A model generated the notes under the pieces. That model ran no database searches, had not been told where the DNA came from, and saw nothing but the letters and a program-made list of their open reading frames with translations. Below are positions 10,601 through 18,026 of a stretch of DNA of 64,000 nt, piece after piece (the first letter of the stretch is position 1; each line of letters begins with the position of its first letter). The stretch comes from Streptomyces sp. GESEQ-35. GTDB taxonomy: Bacteria; Actinomycetota; Actinomycetes; Streptomycetales; Streptomycetaceae. The stretch covers positions 124,001-188,000 of the forward strand of contig NZ_JAFFSX010000002.1 of NCBI RefSeq assembly GCF_017948485.1, in the 5' to 3' direction. Made by a program: the position numbers and the translations under genes.

Positions 10601-11420
10601 ACGAGTACGCCTGCCCGTCGGCGGTGTGCCGCCCGGCGTAGCGCAGCGCCCGCTTGCCGGTGAAGCCCGCGCCCGCCTTCGCCGTCGGCGAGCCGCTCGG
10701 GCCGCGGTCGACCAGCGAGAGCATGTCCTGCGGGATCGGATCGCCGCTGCCGCCCTTGGAGAACTGGACGTCGGCGAGCTGGAGGGCGTCCGGGGCGCCG
10801 TTGTTCTTGGTCACGTCGAGCCGGAAGTGCTGGTACTCGGCGGCCGCGGCCTCCGGGATGTCGTACGTCTTCGTCTGGAACCGCTCGGCGAATTTCTCGC
10901 CGGTGCGGGTGTCCAGGGTCGTCCAGTTCGTGCCGTCCGTGGAGCCCTTCAGGGTCCAGTCCAGCGGGTCGCGTTCGTCATGGTCGTTGGCCGACGTCAG
11001 CGCGTAGGTGACCACCTTGACCGGTGCGTCCAGGTCGAACTCCGCCCAGCCGGTGGGGGCGAAGGTCAGCCATTTGCTGCTCGGCTCACCGTCGACGAGG
11101 TTCTCCTTCACCTCGCCGGCGCCCGTGTTCTCGCCGCTGGCCCGGACGTCCGTGACATGGTCGGTCACATTGCCCGGAATGCCGCTGCTGTACCCGCCGT
11201 CGACACCGGAGGCGCGCTTGCTGCCGTCCGGTGCGGTGTCGACGGTGTTCAGCCAGTCGGGCGCCGGGTCGTCCGACTCGAAGGACGAGGCGAACTCCCG
11301 GTCGGCGGCGGCCGCCTCGCCGGGCAGCGCGACCGCCACCCCCTGCGAGCCCACCGCCAAAGCAAAGGCGGTCGCCATCACGACCGCCGAACCCCATCTG
11401 TGCCGACTTCTGCGCTGCAT
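7602..11420 (-). CDS. Secreted GH92 family alpha-mannosidase with N- and C-terminal discoidin-like modules
   Basis: The 1272-residue protein has a signal peptide (arginine-rich start, hydrophobic core, Ala-rich cleavage area near residue 38), a discoidin/CBM-like module (about 70-230) with SANDHDERDPLDWTLKGS, a GH92 beta domain from about residue 405 (HGFNFWTPVTNAG), an (alpha/alpha)6 catalytic domain with ETHEGLSWALEGY near 840 and GDEDNGEQSAWF near 1041, and a second discoidin-like module after about 1150. GH92 enzymes are calcium-dependent exo-alpha-mannosidases. The two terminal modules resemble each other and probably bind glycans. The GGGAGGG ribosome-binding site precedes ATG 11420, and a LacI-type palindrome lies 26 nt upstream. 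It leads the GH92-GH67 operon. Confidence 0.93.
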   Translation of the reverse strand: MQRRSRHRWGSAVVMATAFALAVGSQGVAVALPGEAAAADREFASSFESDDPAPDWLNTVDTAPDGSKRASGVDGGYSSGIPGNVTDHVTDVRASGENTGAGEVKENLVDGEPSSKWLTFAPTGWAEFDLDAPVKVVTYALTSANDHDERDPLDWTLKGSTDGTNWTTLDTRTGEKFAERFQTKTYDIPEAAAAEYQHFRLDVTKNNGAPDALQLADVQFSKGGSGDPIPQDMLSLVDRGPSGSPTAKAGAGFTGKRALRYAGRHTADGQAYSYNKVFDVNVAVERDTQLSYRIFPSMADGDLDYDATNVSVDLAFTDGTYLSDLKATDAHGFALTPQGQGAAKILYVNQWNNVASRIGSVAAGKTVDRILVAYDSPKGPAKFRGWLDDVALKAVPREKPKAHLSDYAVTTRGTNSSGGFSRGNNFPATAVPHGFNFWTPVTNAGSLSWLYDYARGNNADNLPTIQAFSASHEPSPWMGDRQTFQVMPSAASGTPDNGREARELAFRHENETARPYYYGVRFENGLKTEMAPTDHAAVMRFTYPGDDASVLFDNVTDQAGLTLDKENGTFTGYSDVKSGLSTGATRLFVYGVFDAPVTEGTSSGVKGYLRFQPGDDRTVTMRIATSLISVDQAKDNLRQEIPDGTSFDAVKTKAQQQWDKILGKVEVEGATPDQLTTLYSSLYRLYLYPNSGFEKVGSKYQYASPFSPMPGPDTPTHTGAKIVDGKVYVNNGFWDTYRTTWPAYSLLTPGQAGEMVDGFVQQYKDGGWTSRWSSPGYADLMTGTSSDVAFADAYVKGVDFDAKSAYDAAVKNATVVPPSSGVGRKGMTTSPFLGYTSSETHEGLSWALEGYLNDYGIAQMGRKLYEKTGEKRYQEESEYFLNRAQDYVNLFDSEAGFFQGRDAKGDWRVESSKYDPRVWGYDYTETNGWGYAFTAPQDSRGLANLYGGRSGLGDKLDEYLATPETASPEFVGSYGGVIHEMTEARDVRKGMYGHSNQVAHHALYMYDAAGQPWKTQANVRDVLSRLYTGSEIGQGYHGDEDNGEQSAWFLFSALGFYPLVMGSGEYAVGSPLFTKATVHLENGRDLVVKAPKNSAKNVYVQGLKVNGRTWTSTSLPHSLMSKGGVLEFDMGPRPSAWGSGKNAAPPSITQNDKVPTPRADVLKGDGALFDNTSATEATVTSVDLPVSVSGTGSTKAVQYTLTSSDHAKAPTGWTLQGSSDGTTWRTLDKRSGQSFTWDKQTRAFSVGRPGTYEKYRLVLNGEATVSEVELLA

Positions 11421-11445
11421 GAGTTAGCACCCTCCCTGCACCCTG

Positions 11446-11457
11446 GACAACGTTGTC
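11446..11457. promoter_or_regulatory. LacI-family operator (GACAACGTTGTC)
   Basis: A perfect 12-nt palindrome with central CG, flanked by AT on one side, matches the general form of LacI/GalR operators. It lies 26 nt upstream of the GH92 ATG on the - strand, where a repressor would block the GH92-GH67 operon. No LacI gene is in the window, so the regulator must be encoded elsewhere. Confidence 0.7.
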
Positions 11458-11742
11458 AATCTCGGTGTGCAAGGACCAGTAGTGGCGCAAGTGGTCAGTC
11501 GTGTCAAGGGTGTTGGGTGAGGCATTCGGGGGCAATGCCGGGGATTTATCCACCAAGGAAGGCACAGGTAGCTCATATTTCCGCGAGGTCTCAACTCGGA
11601 AAAGACCGACAGCCAACCTTGCATTCGATCTTGCTCCGTTGGCGGGAAGTGGACTATACCTGTCGGCAATTCACTCGATCCGTACATCCTGATCGGCACG
11701 CGTGACCCGCACGTCCGATTCGCACGTCCTGCACGACCCTGC

Positions 11743-11770
11743 TTGACCTGACCGCGGTGCCGGGAAGGAT
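11743..11770 (+). promoter_or_regulatory. Candidate promoter of the ngcEFG operon
   Basis: TTGACC (11743-11748) and AAGGAT (11765-11770) are separated by 16 nt, about 43 nt upstream of the proposed ATG. The -10 element is a poor match to TAGRRT, so this is a tentative sigma-HrdB-type promoter. Confidence 0.35.
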
Positions 11771-11812
11771 CCGGTTCACCGCCTGAGTCCTGGAGAAGGC
11801 GAGGACTTGAGC

Positions 11813-13300
11813 ATGGGATCCACTTCCGCCGAGAACACCGAGTACCCCGAGAACACCACGAACGCGGCGAACACCGGCTCCGCGGGCGTCGGCCGCCGCG
11901 ATCTGATCAAGCGGTCGGCGGCGCTCGGCCTGATCGCCGTACCCACCATGAGTTTCCTGTCTGCCTGTGCCAGCGGCGGCGGGGGTGACGAGGACAAGGC
12001 CGAAACGGGGAAGAAGACCGCCAAGAACCCGCTCGCCGTCAACGACACCGCCCAGATGGAGTTCGTACTGTTCGACGGCGGCTTCGGCAAGGAGTATGCC
12101 GAGGACGCCGTGAAGATCTACGAGACGAACTTCCCCGAGGCCAAGGTGAAGTTCGCCGCGACACAGAAGATCCAGTCCACGCTTCAGCCCCGCTTCAACC
12201 AGGGCACCCCGCCGGACCTCATCGACAACTCCGGTGCCGAGCAGATGGACATGGGCGTTCTCTCCAGCAAGAAGCAGCTCGCCGACCTCACTCCGCTGCT
12301 GGACGCTCCGTCGTACGACGACCCGAACAAGAAGGTCCGCGACACGCTGCGTCCGGGCATCGTGGAGATGGGCCAGCTGGACGGCGATCCGGTCTGGATC
12401 ATGTACTACGCCTACACGGTGTACGGCGTCTGGTACTCCCAGAAGGCCCTGGACTCGCTCGACGAGCAGTACCCCGAAACCTGGGACCAGATGCTCACGG
12501 TCTGCGAGAAGGCCAAGAAGAAGGGCATGGCGGGCTGGACGTATGCGGGCAAATACCCGTACTACCTCCCCTTCTCGCTCTACCCGATGATCGGCAAGGT
12601 GGGCGGGGTCGAGGTGCTCGACGCCATCGACAACCTGGAGCCGAACGCCTGGAAGCACCCGGCGGTCAAGGCGTGCTTCGACGCCTACTACGAGCTCTAC
12701 CAGAAGGGCTACGTCCTCAAGGGCACGCCGGGCCTGGACCACATCCAGTCGCAGACCGCGTGGGCCCAGGGCAAGGCGCTGTTCATTCCGAACGGCTCCT
12801 GGGTGGAGAACGAGTCGGCGAACGTCATCCCGGAGGACTTCAACCTCGCCGTCTCCGCTCCGACCGGTATCGACAGCTCCGACAAGCTGCCCTTCGGCAC
12901 CATCTGGGCCTCCGGCGGTGAGCCCTTCATCGTCCCGGCCAAGGGGAAGAACACCGCGGGTGGCATGGAGCAGCTGCGCATCATGCTGAGCGAGGCGTCC
13001 TCGAAGAACTTCACGTCCAAGGTCAAGTCGCTCACCGCCTACAACGGCGGCACCGACGGCATCACCCTCACCCCGGGCCTCAAGTCCGGTGTCGCCGCGC
13101 TGGAGAAGGCCGGCGAGAACGTGGTGAATCCGCGCATGCAGGACTGGTATGTACAGCTCCAGAAGGAGCAGATCGGTGTGTCGGGTCTCGGTGAGATGAT
13201 GGCCGGCCGGCTCACTCCGGCGGAGGCCATCAAGAAGATCCAGGCCTTCGCCGACGCGACCGCCAAGGACTCGTCGATCAAGCACTACAAGCATCAGTAG
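11813..13300 (+). CDS. ngcE: Chitooligosaccharide/GlcNAc-type ABC sugar-binding lipoprotein (NgcE-like)
   Basis: The 495-residue lipoprotein has a Tat-like GRRDLIKRS motif and a lipobox LSAC. Its sequence and its place before two permeases and a ROK regulator match NgcE of Streptomyces, which binds GlcNAc and chitooligosaccharides in S. olivaceoviridis and S. coelicolor. ATG 11813 was chosen because GAGG lies 8 nt upstream; TTG 11807 would add two residues. The permeases follow at 13359 and 14290. Assignment to NgcE is recognition from memory plus synteny, so the exact ligand is less certain than the class. Confidence 0.8.
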   Translation: MGSTSAENTEYPENTTNAANTGSAGVGRRDLIKRSAALGLIAVPTMSFLSACASGGGGDEDKAETGKKTAKNPLAVNDTAQMEFVLFDGGFGKEYAEDAVKIYETNFPEAKVKFAATQKIQSTLQPRFNQGTPPDLIDNSGAEQMDMGVLSSKKQLADLTPLLDAPSYDDPNKKVRDTLRPGIVEMGQLDGDPVWIMYYAYTVYGVWYSQKALDSLDEQYPETWDQMLTVCEKAKKKGMAGWTYAGKYPYYLPFSLYPMIGKVGGVEVLDAIDNLEPNAWKHPAVKACFDAYYELYQKGYVLKGTPGLDHIQSQTAWAQGKALFIPNGSWVENESANVIPEDFNLAVSAPTGIDSSDKLPFGTIWASGGEPFIVPAKGKNTAGGMEQLRIMLSEASSKNFTSKVKSLTAYNGGTDGITLTPGLKSGVAALEKAGENVVNPRMQDWYVQLQKEQIGVSGLGEMMAGRLTPAEAIKKIQAFADATAKDSSIKHYKHQ

Positions 13301-13358
13301 GTCAGGTGAGGATCCGTCACCAGCGGCGGCACCCGCGCACAGAACGGGGTCGGTAGCA

Positions 13359-14285
13359 ATGCAGCACGGCAAGTACCGGTTCATCGTGGGGTTCCTTGCG
13401 GTACCCCTGGGGCTGTACACGCTTTTCGTCGTCTGGCCGTTCATCCAGTCCATCTACTACTCGTTCACGGACTGGACGGGGCTGAGCCCCGACTTCACGA
13501 TGGTCGGTTTCGACAACTACGAAAGGATGCTGGACGACGACATCTTCTGGAAGTCGTTGCAGCACAGCCTGCTGTTCGCGATGTTGCTGCCGCTGGTGAC
13601 GATCAGCCTGGCGCTGTTCTTCGCCTTCATGATCAATGTGGGCGGACGGAAGAGAAGGGGCGGCCCGGTGGTCACCGGTGTCCGCGGCTCCTCGTTCTAC
13701 AAGATCGTCTACTTCTTCCCGCAGGTGCTGTCGATCGCGATCGTCGCCCTGCTGTTCGCCTTCGCATACAACCCGGACAGCGGCGCGATCAACTCGGTCC
13801 TGCGCGGGATCGGCCTCGACAGCGTTCAGCCGCTGTGGCTCGGCGACCCGAACATCGCGCTGTGGGCCGTGATGGCGGTGCTGGTGTGGTCCACGGTCGG
13901 CTTCTTCGTGGTCCTCTTCTCCGCGGGCATGGCCTCGATCCCCGCGGATCTGTACGAGGCCGCGCTCCTCGACGGTGCCAACCGGAGTACCACGTTCTTC
14001 CGGGTCACTCTGCCGCTGCTCTGGGACACCGTGCAGTCCGGCTGGGTCTATATGGGCATTCTCGCCCTGGGCGCCGAGTCGTTCGCGGTCGTACAGATCA
14101 TGACGACCGGGCCCGGCGGTCCCGACTACTCGACCACCGTCATGGTCCTGTACGTGTATCAGAAGGCGTTCCGTGACGGGCAGGCCGCCTACGCCACGAC
14201 CATCGGCGTCGCCCTCCTCGTCGTCACGCTGGCCTTCGCCGCAGTCGTGATGCGGCTGGGCCGGCGCGAGCGGTTGGAGTACTGA
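13359..14285 (+). CDS. ngcF: Sugar ABC transporter permease (NgcF-like)
   Basis: The 308-residue permease of the MalF type has six hydrophobic segments and the EAA loop EAALLDGANRSTTFF (about residues 205-220), the docking site for the ATPase. It lies 58 nt after the binding-protein gene and 4 nt before the second permease. The ribosome-binding site is weak (GGTAGCA before ATG). No ATPase gene accompanies the set; coupling to MsiK is inferred from the family. Confidence 0.9.
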   Translation: MQHGKYRFIVGFLAVPLGLYTLFVVWPFIQSIYYSFTDWTGLSPDFTMVGFDNYERMLDDDIFWKSLQHSLLFAMLLPLVTISLALFFAFMINVGGRKRRGGPVVTGVRGSSFYKIVYFFPQVLSIAIVALLFAFAYNPDSGAINSVLRGIGLDSVQPLWLGDPNIALWAVMAVLVWSTVGFFVVLFSAGMASIPADLYEAALLDGANRSTTFFRVTLPLLWDTVQSGWVYMGILALGAESFAVVQIMTTGPGGPDYSTTVMVLYVYQKAFRDGQAAYATTIGVALLVVTLAFAAVVMRLGRRERLEY

Positions 14286-14289
14286 TCAG

Positions 14290-15213
14290 ATGAAGACGAC
14301 CGAGACCTCCGCGCCCGGGCCGACCGAGTCCGGTATGTCCGTGAGCAAGACCGGTGGCCCGGCCGCCGCGCCCCCGAAGGAGAAGAAGGAAGGCACGGTC
14401 CTCAACGCCTTCTCCCACGGCGTCCTGATCATCTGGGCGTTCATGGTGGTCATGCCGCTGCTGTGGGCGGTGATGACGTCCTTCAAGGACGACAGCTCCA
14501 TCTTCGGCTCGCCCTGGTCACTGCCGGACAAGCTGCACTTCGACAACTGGTCGCGGGCGTGGACCGAGGCCAACATGAGCGACTACTTCCTCAACACCAT
14601 TCTGGTGGTGGGGGGTTCGCTCATCGGCACGCTGGTGCTGGGCTCGATGGCGGCCTATGTGCTGGCCCGCTTCGACTTCCCGGGCAACCGGTTCATCTAC
14701 TACCTGTTCATCGGCGGCATGAGCTTTCCGATCATGCTCGCGCTGGTCCCGCTGTTCTACGTCGTCAACAACATGGGGCTGCTGAACACCATCCACGGAC
14801 TGATCCTGGTCTACATCGCGTACTCGCTGCCGTTCACGGTGTTCTTCCTGACGGCGTTCTTCCGCACGCTGCCGACGTCGGTGGCGGAGGCGGCCTTCGT
14901 CGACGGTGCCTCCCACTCCCGCACGTTCTTCCAGATCATGGTCCCGATGGCCAAGCCCGGCCTGATCAGCGTCGGCATCTTCAACTTCCTGGGCCAATGG
15001 AACCAGTACATGCTTCCCACGGTCCTCAACACCGACCCCGACAAGCGAGTCCTCACCCAGGGCCTGGTCCAGCTGGCCGTCAGCCAGGGATACAAGGGCG
15101 ACTGGTCCGGCCTCTTCGCCGGTCTGGTGATGGCGATGCTGCCGGTGCTCGCCGCGTACATCATCTTCCAGCGGCAGGTGGTGCAGGGGTTGACGGCGGG
15201 GGCGCTGAAGTAA
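14290..15213 (+). CDS. ngcG: Sugar ABC transporter permease (NgcG-like)
   Basis: The 307-residue MalG-type permease begins with a polar cytoplasmic tail of about 40 residues, then six membrane segments, with the EAA loop EAAFVDGASHSRTFF and the C-terminal QRQVVQGLTAGALK motif typical of this subunit. It starts 4 nt after the NgcF stop and closes the operon, being followed by a strong hairpin terminator. Confidence 0.9.
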   Translation: MKTTETSAPGPTESGMSVSKTGGPAAAPPKEKKEGTVLNAFSHGVLIIWAFMVVMPLLWAVMTSFKDDSSIFGSPWSLPDKLHFDNWSRAWTEANMSDYFLNTILVVGGSLIGTLVLGSMAAYVLARFDFPGNRFIYYLFIGGMSFPIMLALVPLFYVVNNMGLLNTIHGLILVYIAYSLPFTVFFLTAFFRTLPTSVAEAAFVDGASHSRTFFQIMVPMAKPGLISVGIFNFLGQWNQYMLPTVLNTDPDKRVLTQGLVQLAVSQGYKGDWSGLFAGLVMAMLPVLAAYIIFQRQVVQGLTAGALK

Positions 15214-15234
15214 CACTCCGGAACACGTTGTGAG

Positions 15235-15264
15235 CGCGCCGTTCCCGAGGGCGGGAGCGGCGCG
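15235..15264 (+). terminator. Hairpin terminator after ngcG
   Basis: A 13-bp stem (CGCGCCGTTCCCG paired with CGGGAGCGGCGCG, one G-U pair) closes a 4-nt loop (AGGG). It lies 22 nt after the ngcG stop and separates the transporter from the ROK regulator. Confidence 0.75.
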
Positions 15265-15395
15265 TCCGGTGTGTGCGGCGCCCTCGATCCGGTTCAACCT
15301 CTTGACGGGAGGCAACCCGAACGGCTCAGCTTAGAGTTCACTAGTTGGACATAGACGGGGCCTCATCGAAGCGGTCCCGCGCGCAGGAGGTCGTC

Positions 15396-16595
15396 GTGGA
15401 GACTCCGGGGTCGCAGTCGTCGCTGCACCGAGCCAACCTGGAGCGGGTCGTCCGTGCCGTACGGCTGGCGGGCTCGCTCACCCAGGCGGAGATCGCGAGG
15501 ACGACCGGCCTGTCCGCGGCGACGGTCTCCAACATCGTGCGTGAGCTCAAGGACGGCGGAACCGTCGAGGTCACGCCCACCTCGGCGGGCGGCCGCAGGG
15601 CCCGCAGCGTCTCGCTGAGCGGGGACGCCGGCATCGTGATCGGTGTGGACTTCGGGCACACGCATTTGCGCGTCGCGGTCGGGAATCTCGCCCATCAGGT
15701 GCTGGCCGAGGAGGCCGAGCCGCTCGATGTGGACGCCTCCGCCACCCAGAGCTTCGACCGGGCGGAAGAGCTGGTCAACCGGCTGATCGCGGCGACCGGG
15801 GTCGACCGGTCCAAGGTCGCCGGCGTGGGCCTCGGCGTGCCGGGCCCGATCGACGTCGAGTCGGGCACCCTGGGCTCCACCGCGATCCTGCCGGGCTGGA
15901 CCGGCACCAAACCCGCCGAGGAGCTGCGGGGGCGCCTAGGGGTGCCCGTACACGTCGACAACGACGCCAACCTGGCCGCCCTCGGCGAGATGGTCTGGGG
16001 CAGCGGCCGCGGCGCGAAGGACCTGGCGTACATCAAGGTCGCCAGCGGTGTGGGCGCCGGCCTGGTCATCAACGGCAAGATCTACCGGGGCCCCGGTGGC
16101 ACCGCGGGAGAAATCGGGCATATTACTCTTGATGAATCCGGTCCCGTCTGCCGCTGCGGTAACCGGGGCTGCCTGGAGACGTTCACGGCCGCGCGCTATG
16201 TGCTCCCGCTACTCCAGTCCAGCCACGGCACCGATCTGACCATGGAAGGCGTCGTACGACTGGCGCGGGACGGAGATCCGGGCTGCCGTCGGGTGATCGC
16301 CGACGTCGGCCGTCACCTCGGCAGTGGAGTCGCCAATCTCTGCAATCTGCTGAACCCGAGCCGAGTGGTCCTCGGCGGTGATCTCGCCGAGGCCGGTGAG
16401 CTGGTGCTCGGGCCTATCAGGGAGTCGGTCGGCCGGTACGCGATCCCCAGTGCCGCACGTCAACTCTCGGTGTTGCCAGGGGCACTCGGCGGCCGCGCGG
16501 AGGTCCTCGGGGCCCTCGCGCTGGCGCTCAGTGAGATGGGCGATTCGACCCTTTTGGACGGGTCGCTGACAGCCGTTGCTCCTGCCTTCACTTAG
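15396..16595 (+). CDS. rok7B7: ROK-family transcriptional regulator (Rok7B7-like)
   Basis: The 399-residue protein has an N-terminal winged helix (AGSLTQAEIARTTGLS, about residues 25-45) that binds DNA and a ROK sugar-kinase-like domain with a DFGHTH phosphate loop and the zinc motif CRCGNRGCLE. It sits between an NgcEFG-like importer and XylFGH, exactly as Rok7B7 (SCO6008) does in S. coelicolor, where it controls xylose uptake and affects carbon repression and antibiotic production. GTG 15396 is preceded by AGGAGG 5 nt upstream; TTG 15345 would give a 17-residue extension without a good site. A TAGAGT hexamer at 15332-15337 is a candidate -10. Confidence 0.85.
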   Translation: METPGSQSSLHRANLERVVRAVRLAGSLTQAEIARTTGLSAATVSNIVRELKDGGTVEVTPTSAGGRRARSVSLSGDAGIVIGVDFGHTHLRVAVGNLAHQVLAEEAEPLDVDASATQSFDRAEELVNRLIAATGVDRSKVAGVGLGVPGPIDVESGTLGSTAILPGWTGTKPAEELRGRLGVPVHVDNDANLAALGEMVWGSGRGAKDLAYIKVASGVGAGLVINGKIYRGPGGTAGEIGHITLDESGPVCRCGNRGCLETFTAARYVLPLLQSSHGTDLTMEGVVRLARDGDPGCRRVIADVGRHLGSGVANLCNLLNPSRVVLGGDLAEAGELVLGPIRESVGRYAIPSAARQLSVLPGALGGRAEVLGALALALSEMGDSTLLDGSLTAVAPAFT

Positions 16596-16603
16596 AGAAC
16601 GGA

Positions 16604-16654
16604 TGGCACCGTTGCCAACCCGTTAAGGATTTACTTCTTGACGTCGCACGTGCG
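16604..16654 (+). promoter_or_regulatory. xylF upstream region with two small palindromes and a TTGACG box
   Basis: Between the ROK gene and xylF there are TGGCACCGTTGCCA (16604-16617, 5-bp arms), TTGACG (16638-16643, possible -35) and the perfect CGCACGTGCG (16645-16654). No convincing -10 is placed at 17 nt. They are candidate sites for the adjacent ROK regulator or the catabolite-control machinery; the binding factor is not known from sequence. Confidence 0.4.
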
Positions 16655-16716
16655 GCCGAGTTGACTTCCAGCCACCTCGGCCGCAACGACGCGGCCTCGT
16701 CAGGGAGGTTTCTGAA

Positions 16717-17826
16717 GTGAATACGCGTATGCGTCGTGCCGCCGTTGCCATTGCCGCAGGTGCGATGGCCGTTTCCCTCGCCGCCTGTGGCAGCGCGGAC
16801 GAGGCCGACGGCGGCAGTGACTCCACGGGTAGCGCCGCCAAGGGCGACAACATCAAGGTCGGTCTCCTGCTCCCGGAGAACAAGACCGCCCGCTACGAGA
16901 AGTTCGACCGCCCCTTGATCGAGAAGAAGATCGGGGAGCTGACGAACAACAAGGCGGAGATCCAGTACAACAACGCCCGGCAGGACGCCAACCTCCAGGC
17001 GCAGCAGGTCGACACGATGATCACCAACAAGGTGGACGTGCTGATCCTGGACGCCGTTGACGCCAAGGCCATCCAGAACGCCGTCCAGAAGGCCGTGGAC
17101 GCCGGCATCAAGGTCGTCGCCTACGACCGCCTGGCCGAGGGCCCGATCAGCGCCTACACCTCGTTCGACAACGTCTCGGTCGGCAAGACCCAGGGCGAGG
17201 CCATGCTCACCGCACTGGGTGACAAGGCCAAGGACGGCCAGATCGTCATGATGAACGGCTCGGTCACCGACCCGAACGCCGCTCAGTTCAAGGAGGGCGC
17301 GCACTCCGTCCTCGACGGCAAGGTGACCGTCGGCAAGGAGTACGACACCAAGGAGTGGGCCCCGGAGGCCGCCAACGCCAACATGGAGTCGGCGATCTCG
17401 GCGCTCGGCAAGGACAAGATCATCGGCGTCTACTCCGCCAACGACGGCATGGCGGGTGGCGTCATCACCGCCCTGAAGTCGGCCGGCATCGACGTCCCGG
17501 TCACCGGCCAGGACGCCGAACTCGCCGCCGTCCAGCGCATCGTCACCGGCGACCAGTACATGAGCGTCTACAAGCCGTACGCCCCCGAGGCCGACGCCGC
17601 CGCCGAGATGGCCGTCGCGCTCGCCAAGGGCGAGTCCCTGGACTCCGTCGCCAAGGACAAGGTCTCCAGCGGCAGCGCCAACGACGTTCCGTCCGTCCTG
17701 GTCCCCGTCACTTCGCTGACCCAGGAGAACATCAACGACACCGTCATCAAGGACGGCGTCTACACGATCGACGAGATCTGCACGGCCAAGTACAAGGCGG
17801 CCTGCGACAAGATCGGTCTGAAGTAA
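16717..17826 (+). CDS. xylF: Xylose-type ABC transporter substrate-binding lipoprotein
   Basis: The 369-residue protein is a periplasmic-binding-protein-fold (type I, RbsB/XylF clan) lipoprotein with lipobox SLAACG near residue 24. It shows the family pattern: two Rossmann lobes, with VGLLLPENKTARYEKFD at the first strand, DVLILDAVD, and VYSANDGMAGG in the second lobe. The D-xylose assignment rests on resemblance to XylF and on the adjoining XylG/XylH and Rok7B7-like genes. GGGAGG precedes GTG 16717. Two hairpins follow before xylG, which would favour more binding protein than membrane parts. Confidence 0.88.
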   Translation: MNTRMRRAAVAIAAGAMAVSLAACGSADEADGGSDSTGSAAKGDNIKVGLLLPENKTARYEKFDRPLIEKKIGELTNNKAEIQYNNARQDANLQAQQVDTMITNKVDVLILDAVDAKAIQNAVQKAVDAGIKVVAYDRLAEGPISAYTSFDNVSVGKTQGEAMLTALGDKAKDGQIVMMNGSVTDPNAAQFKEGAHSVLDGKVTVGKEYDTKEWAPEAANANMESAISALGKDKIIGVYSANDGMAGGVITALKSAGIDVPVTGQDAELAAVQRIVTGDQYMSVYKPYAPEADAAAEMAVALAKGESLDSVAKDKVSSGSANDVPSVLVPVTSLTQENINDTVIKDGVYTIDEICTAKYKAACDKIGLK

Positions 17827-17848
17827 ACAGCCGCAAGTCCCGGTGAAC

Positions 17849-17886
17849 GTACGGGAATTCGGGAATCCTTTTCCGAACTCCCGTAC
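17849..17886 (+). terminator. Attenuator-like hairpin 1 between xylF and xylG
   Basis: GTACGGGA pairs with TCCCGTAC and the stem continues with TTCGG and AA/TT pairs across one mismatch and one bulge to a 5-nt loop. It starts 23 nt after the xylF stop. It may stabilise the xylF message or end part of the transcripts. Confidence 0.6.
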
Positions 17887-17932
17887 CGGGACCGGCGCTC
17901 TCCAGGCTCCTCCGGCGCCCCGCATACACACA

Positions 17933-17955
17933 GCCCCGCAAGCTAGTTGCGGGGC
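17933..17955 (+). terminator. Attenuator-like hairpin 2 between xylF and xylG
   Basis: A perfect 9-bp stem (GCCCCGCAA with TTGCGGGGC) with a 5-nt loop lies 72 nt before xylG. With hairpin 1 it forms a double barrier inside what is otherwise a single operon. Confidence 0.55.
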
Positions 17956-18026
17956 GCCGGACGGAACATCCCCCAATCTTTCTGCACAACCTCCCGCCGG
18001 GTCAGGCGGCGAAGGAGATGGTTCAC

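Larger units (their letters stand above)
11421..11812. other. Divergent regulatory region between GH92 and ngcE genes
   Basis: This 392-bp stretch carries no credible gene. It holds the ribosome-binding site and LacI-type operator of the GH92 gene at its left end and a candidate promoter for the transporter operon at its right end. The middle (about 11480-11700) shows ordinary intergenic composition; I looked for a DasR-type site (ACTGGTCTAGACCAGT-like) because the transporter resembles chitooligosaccharide importers, and saw none with both half-sites intact. Confidence 0.6.

Noticed and set aside
11421-11812. DasR site controlling the NgcE-like operon
   Set aside because: Isolated ACCAG and TGGTC half-sites are present, but not as a 16-nt palindrome.
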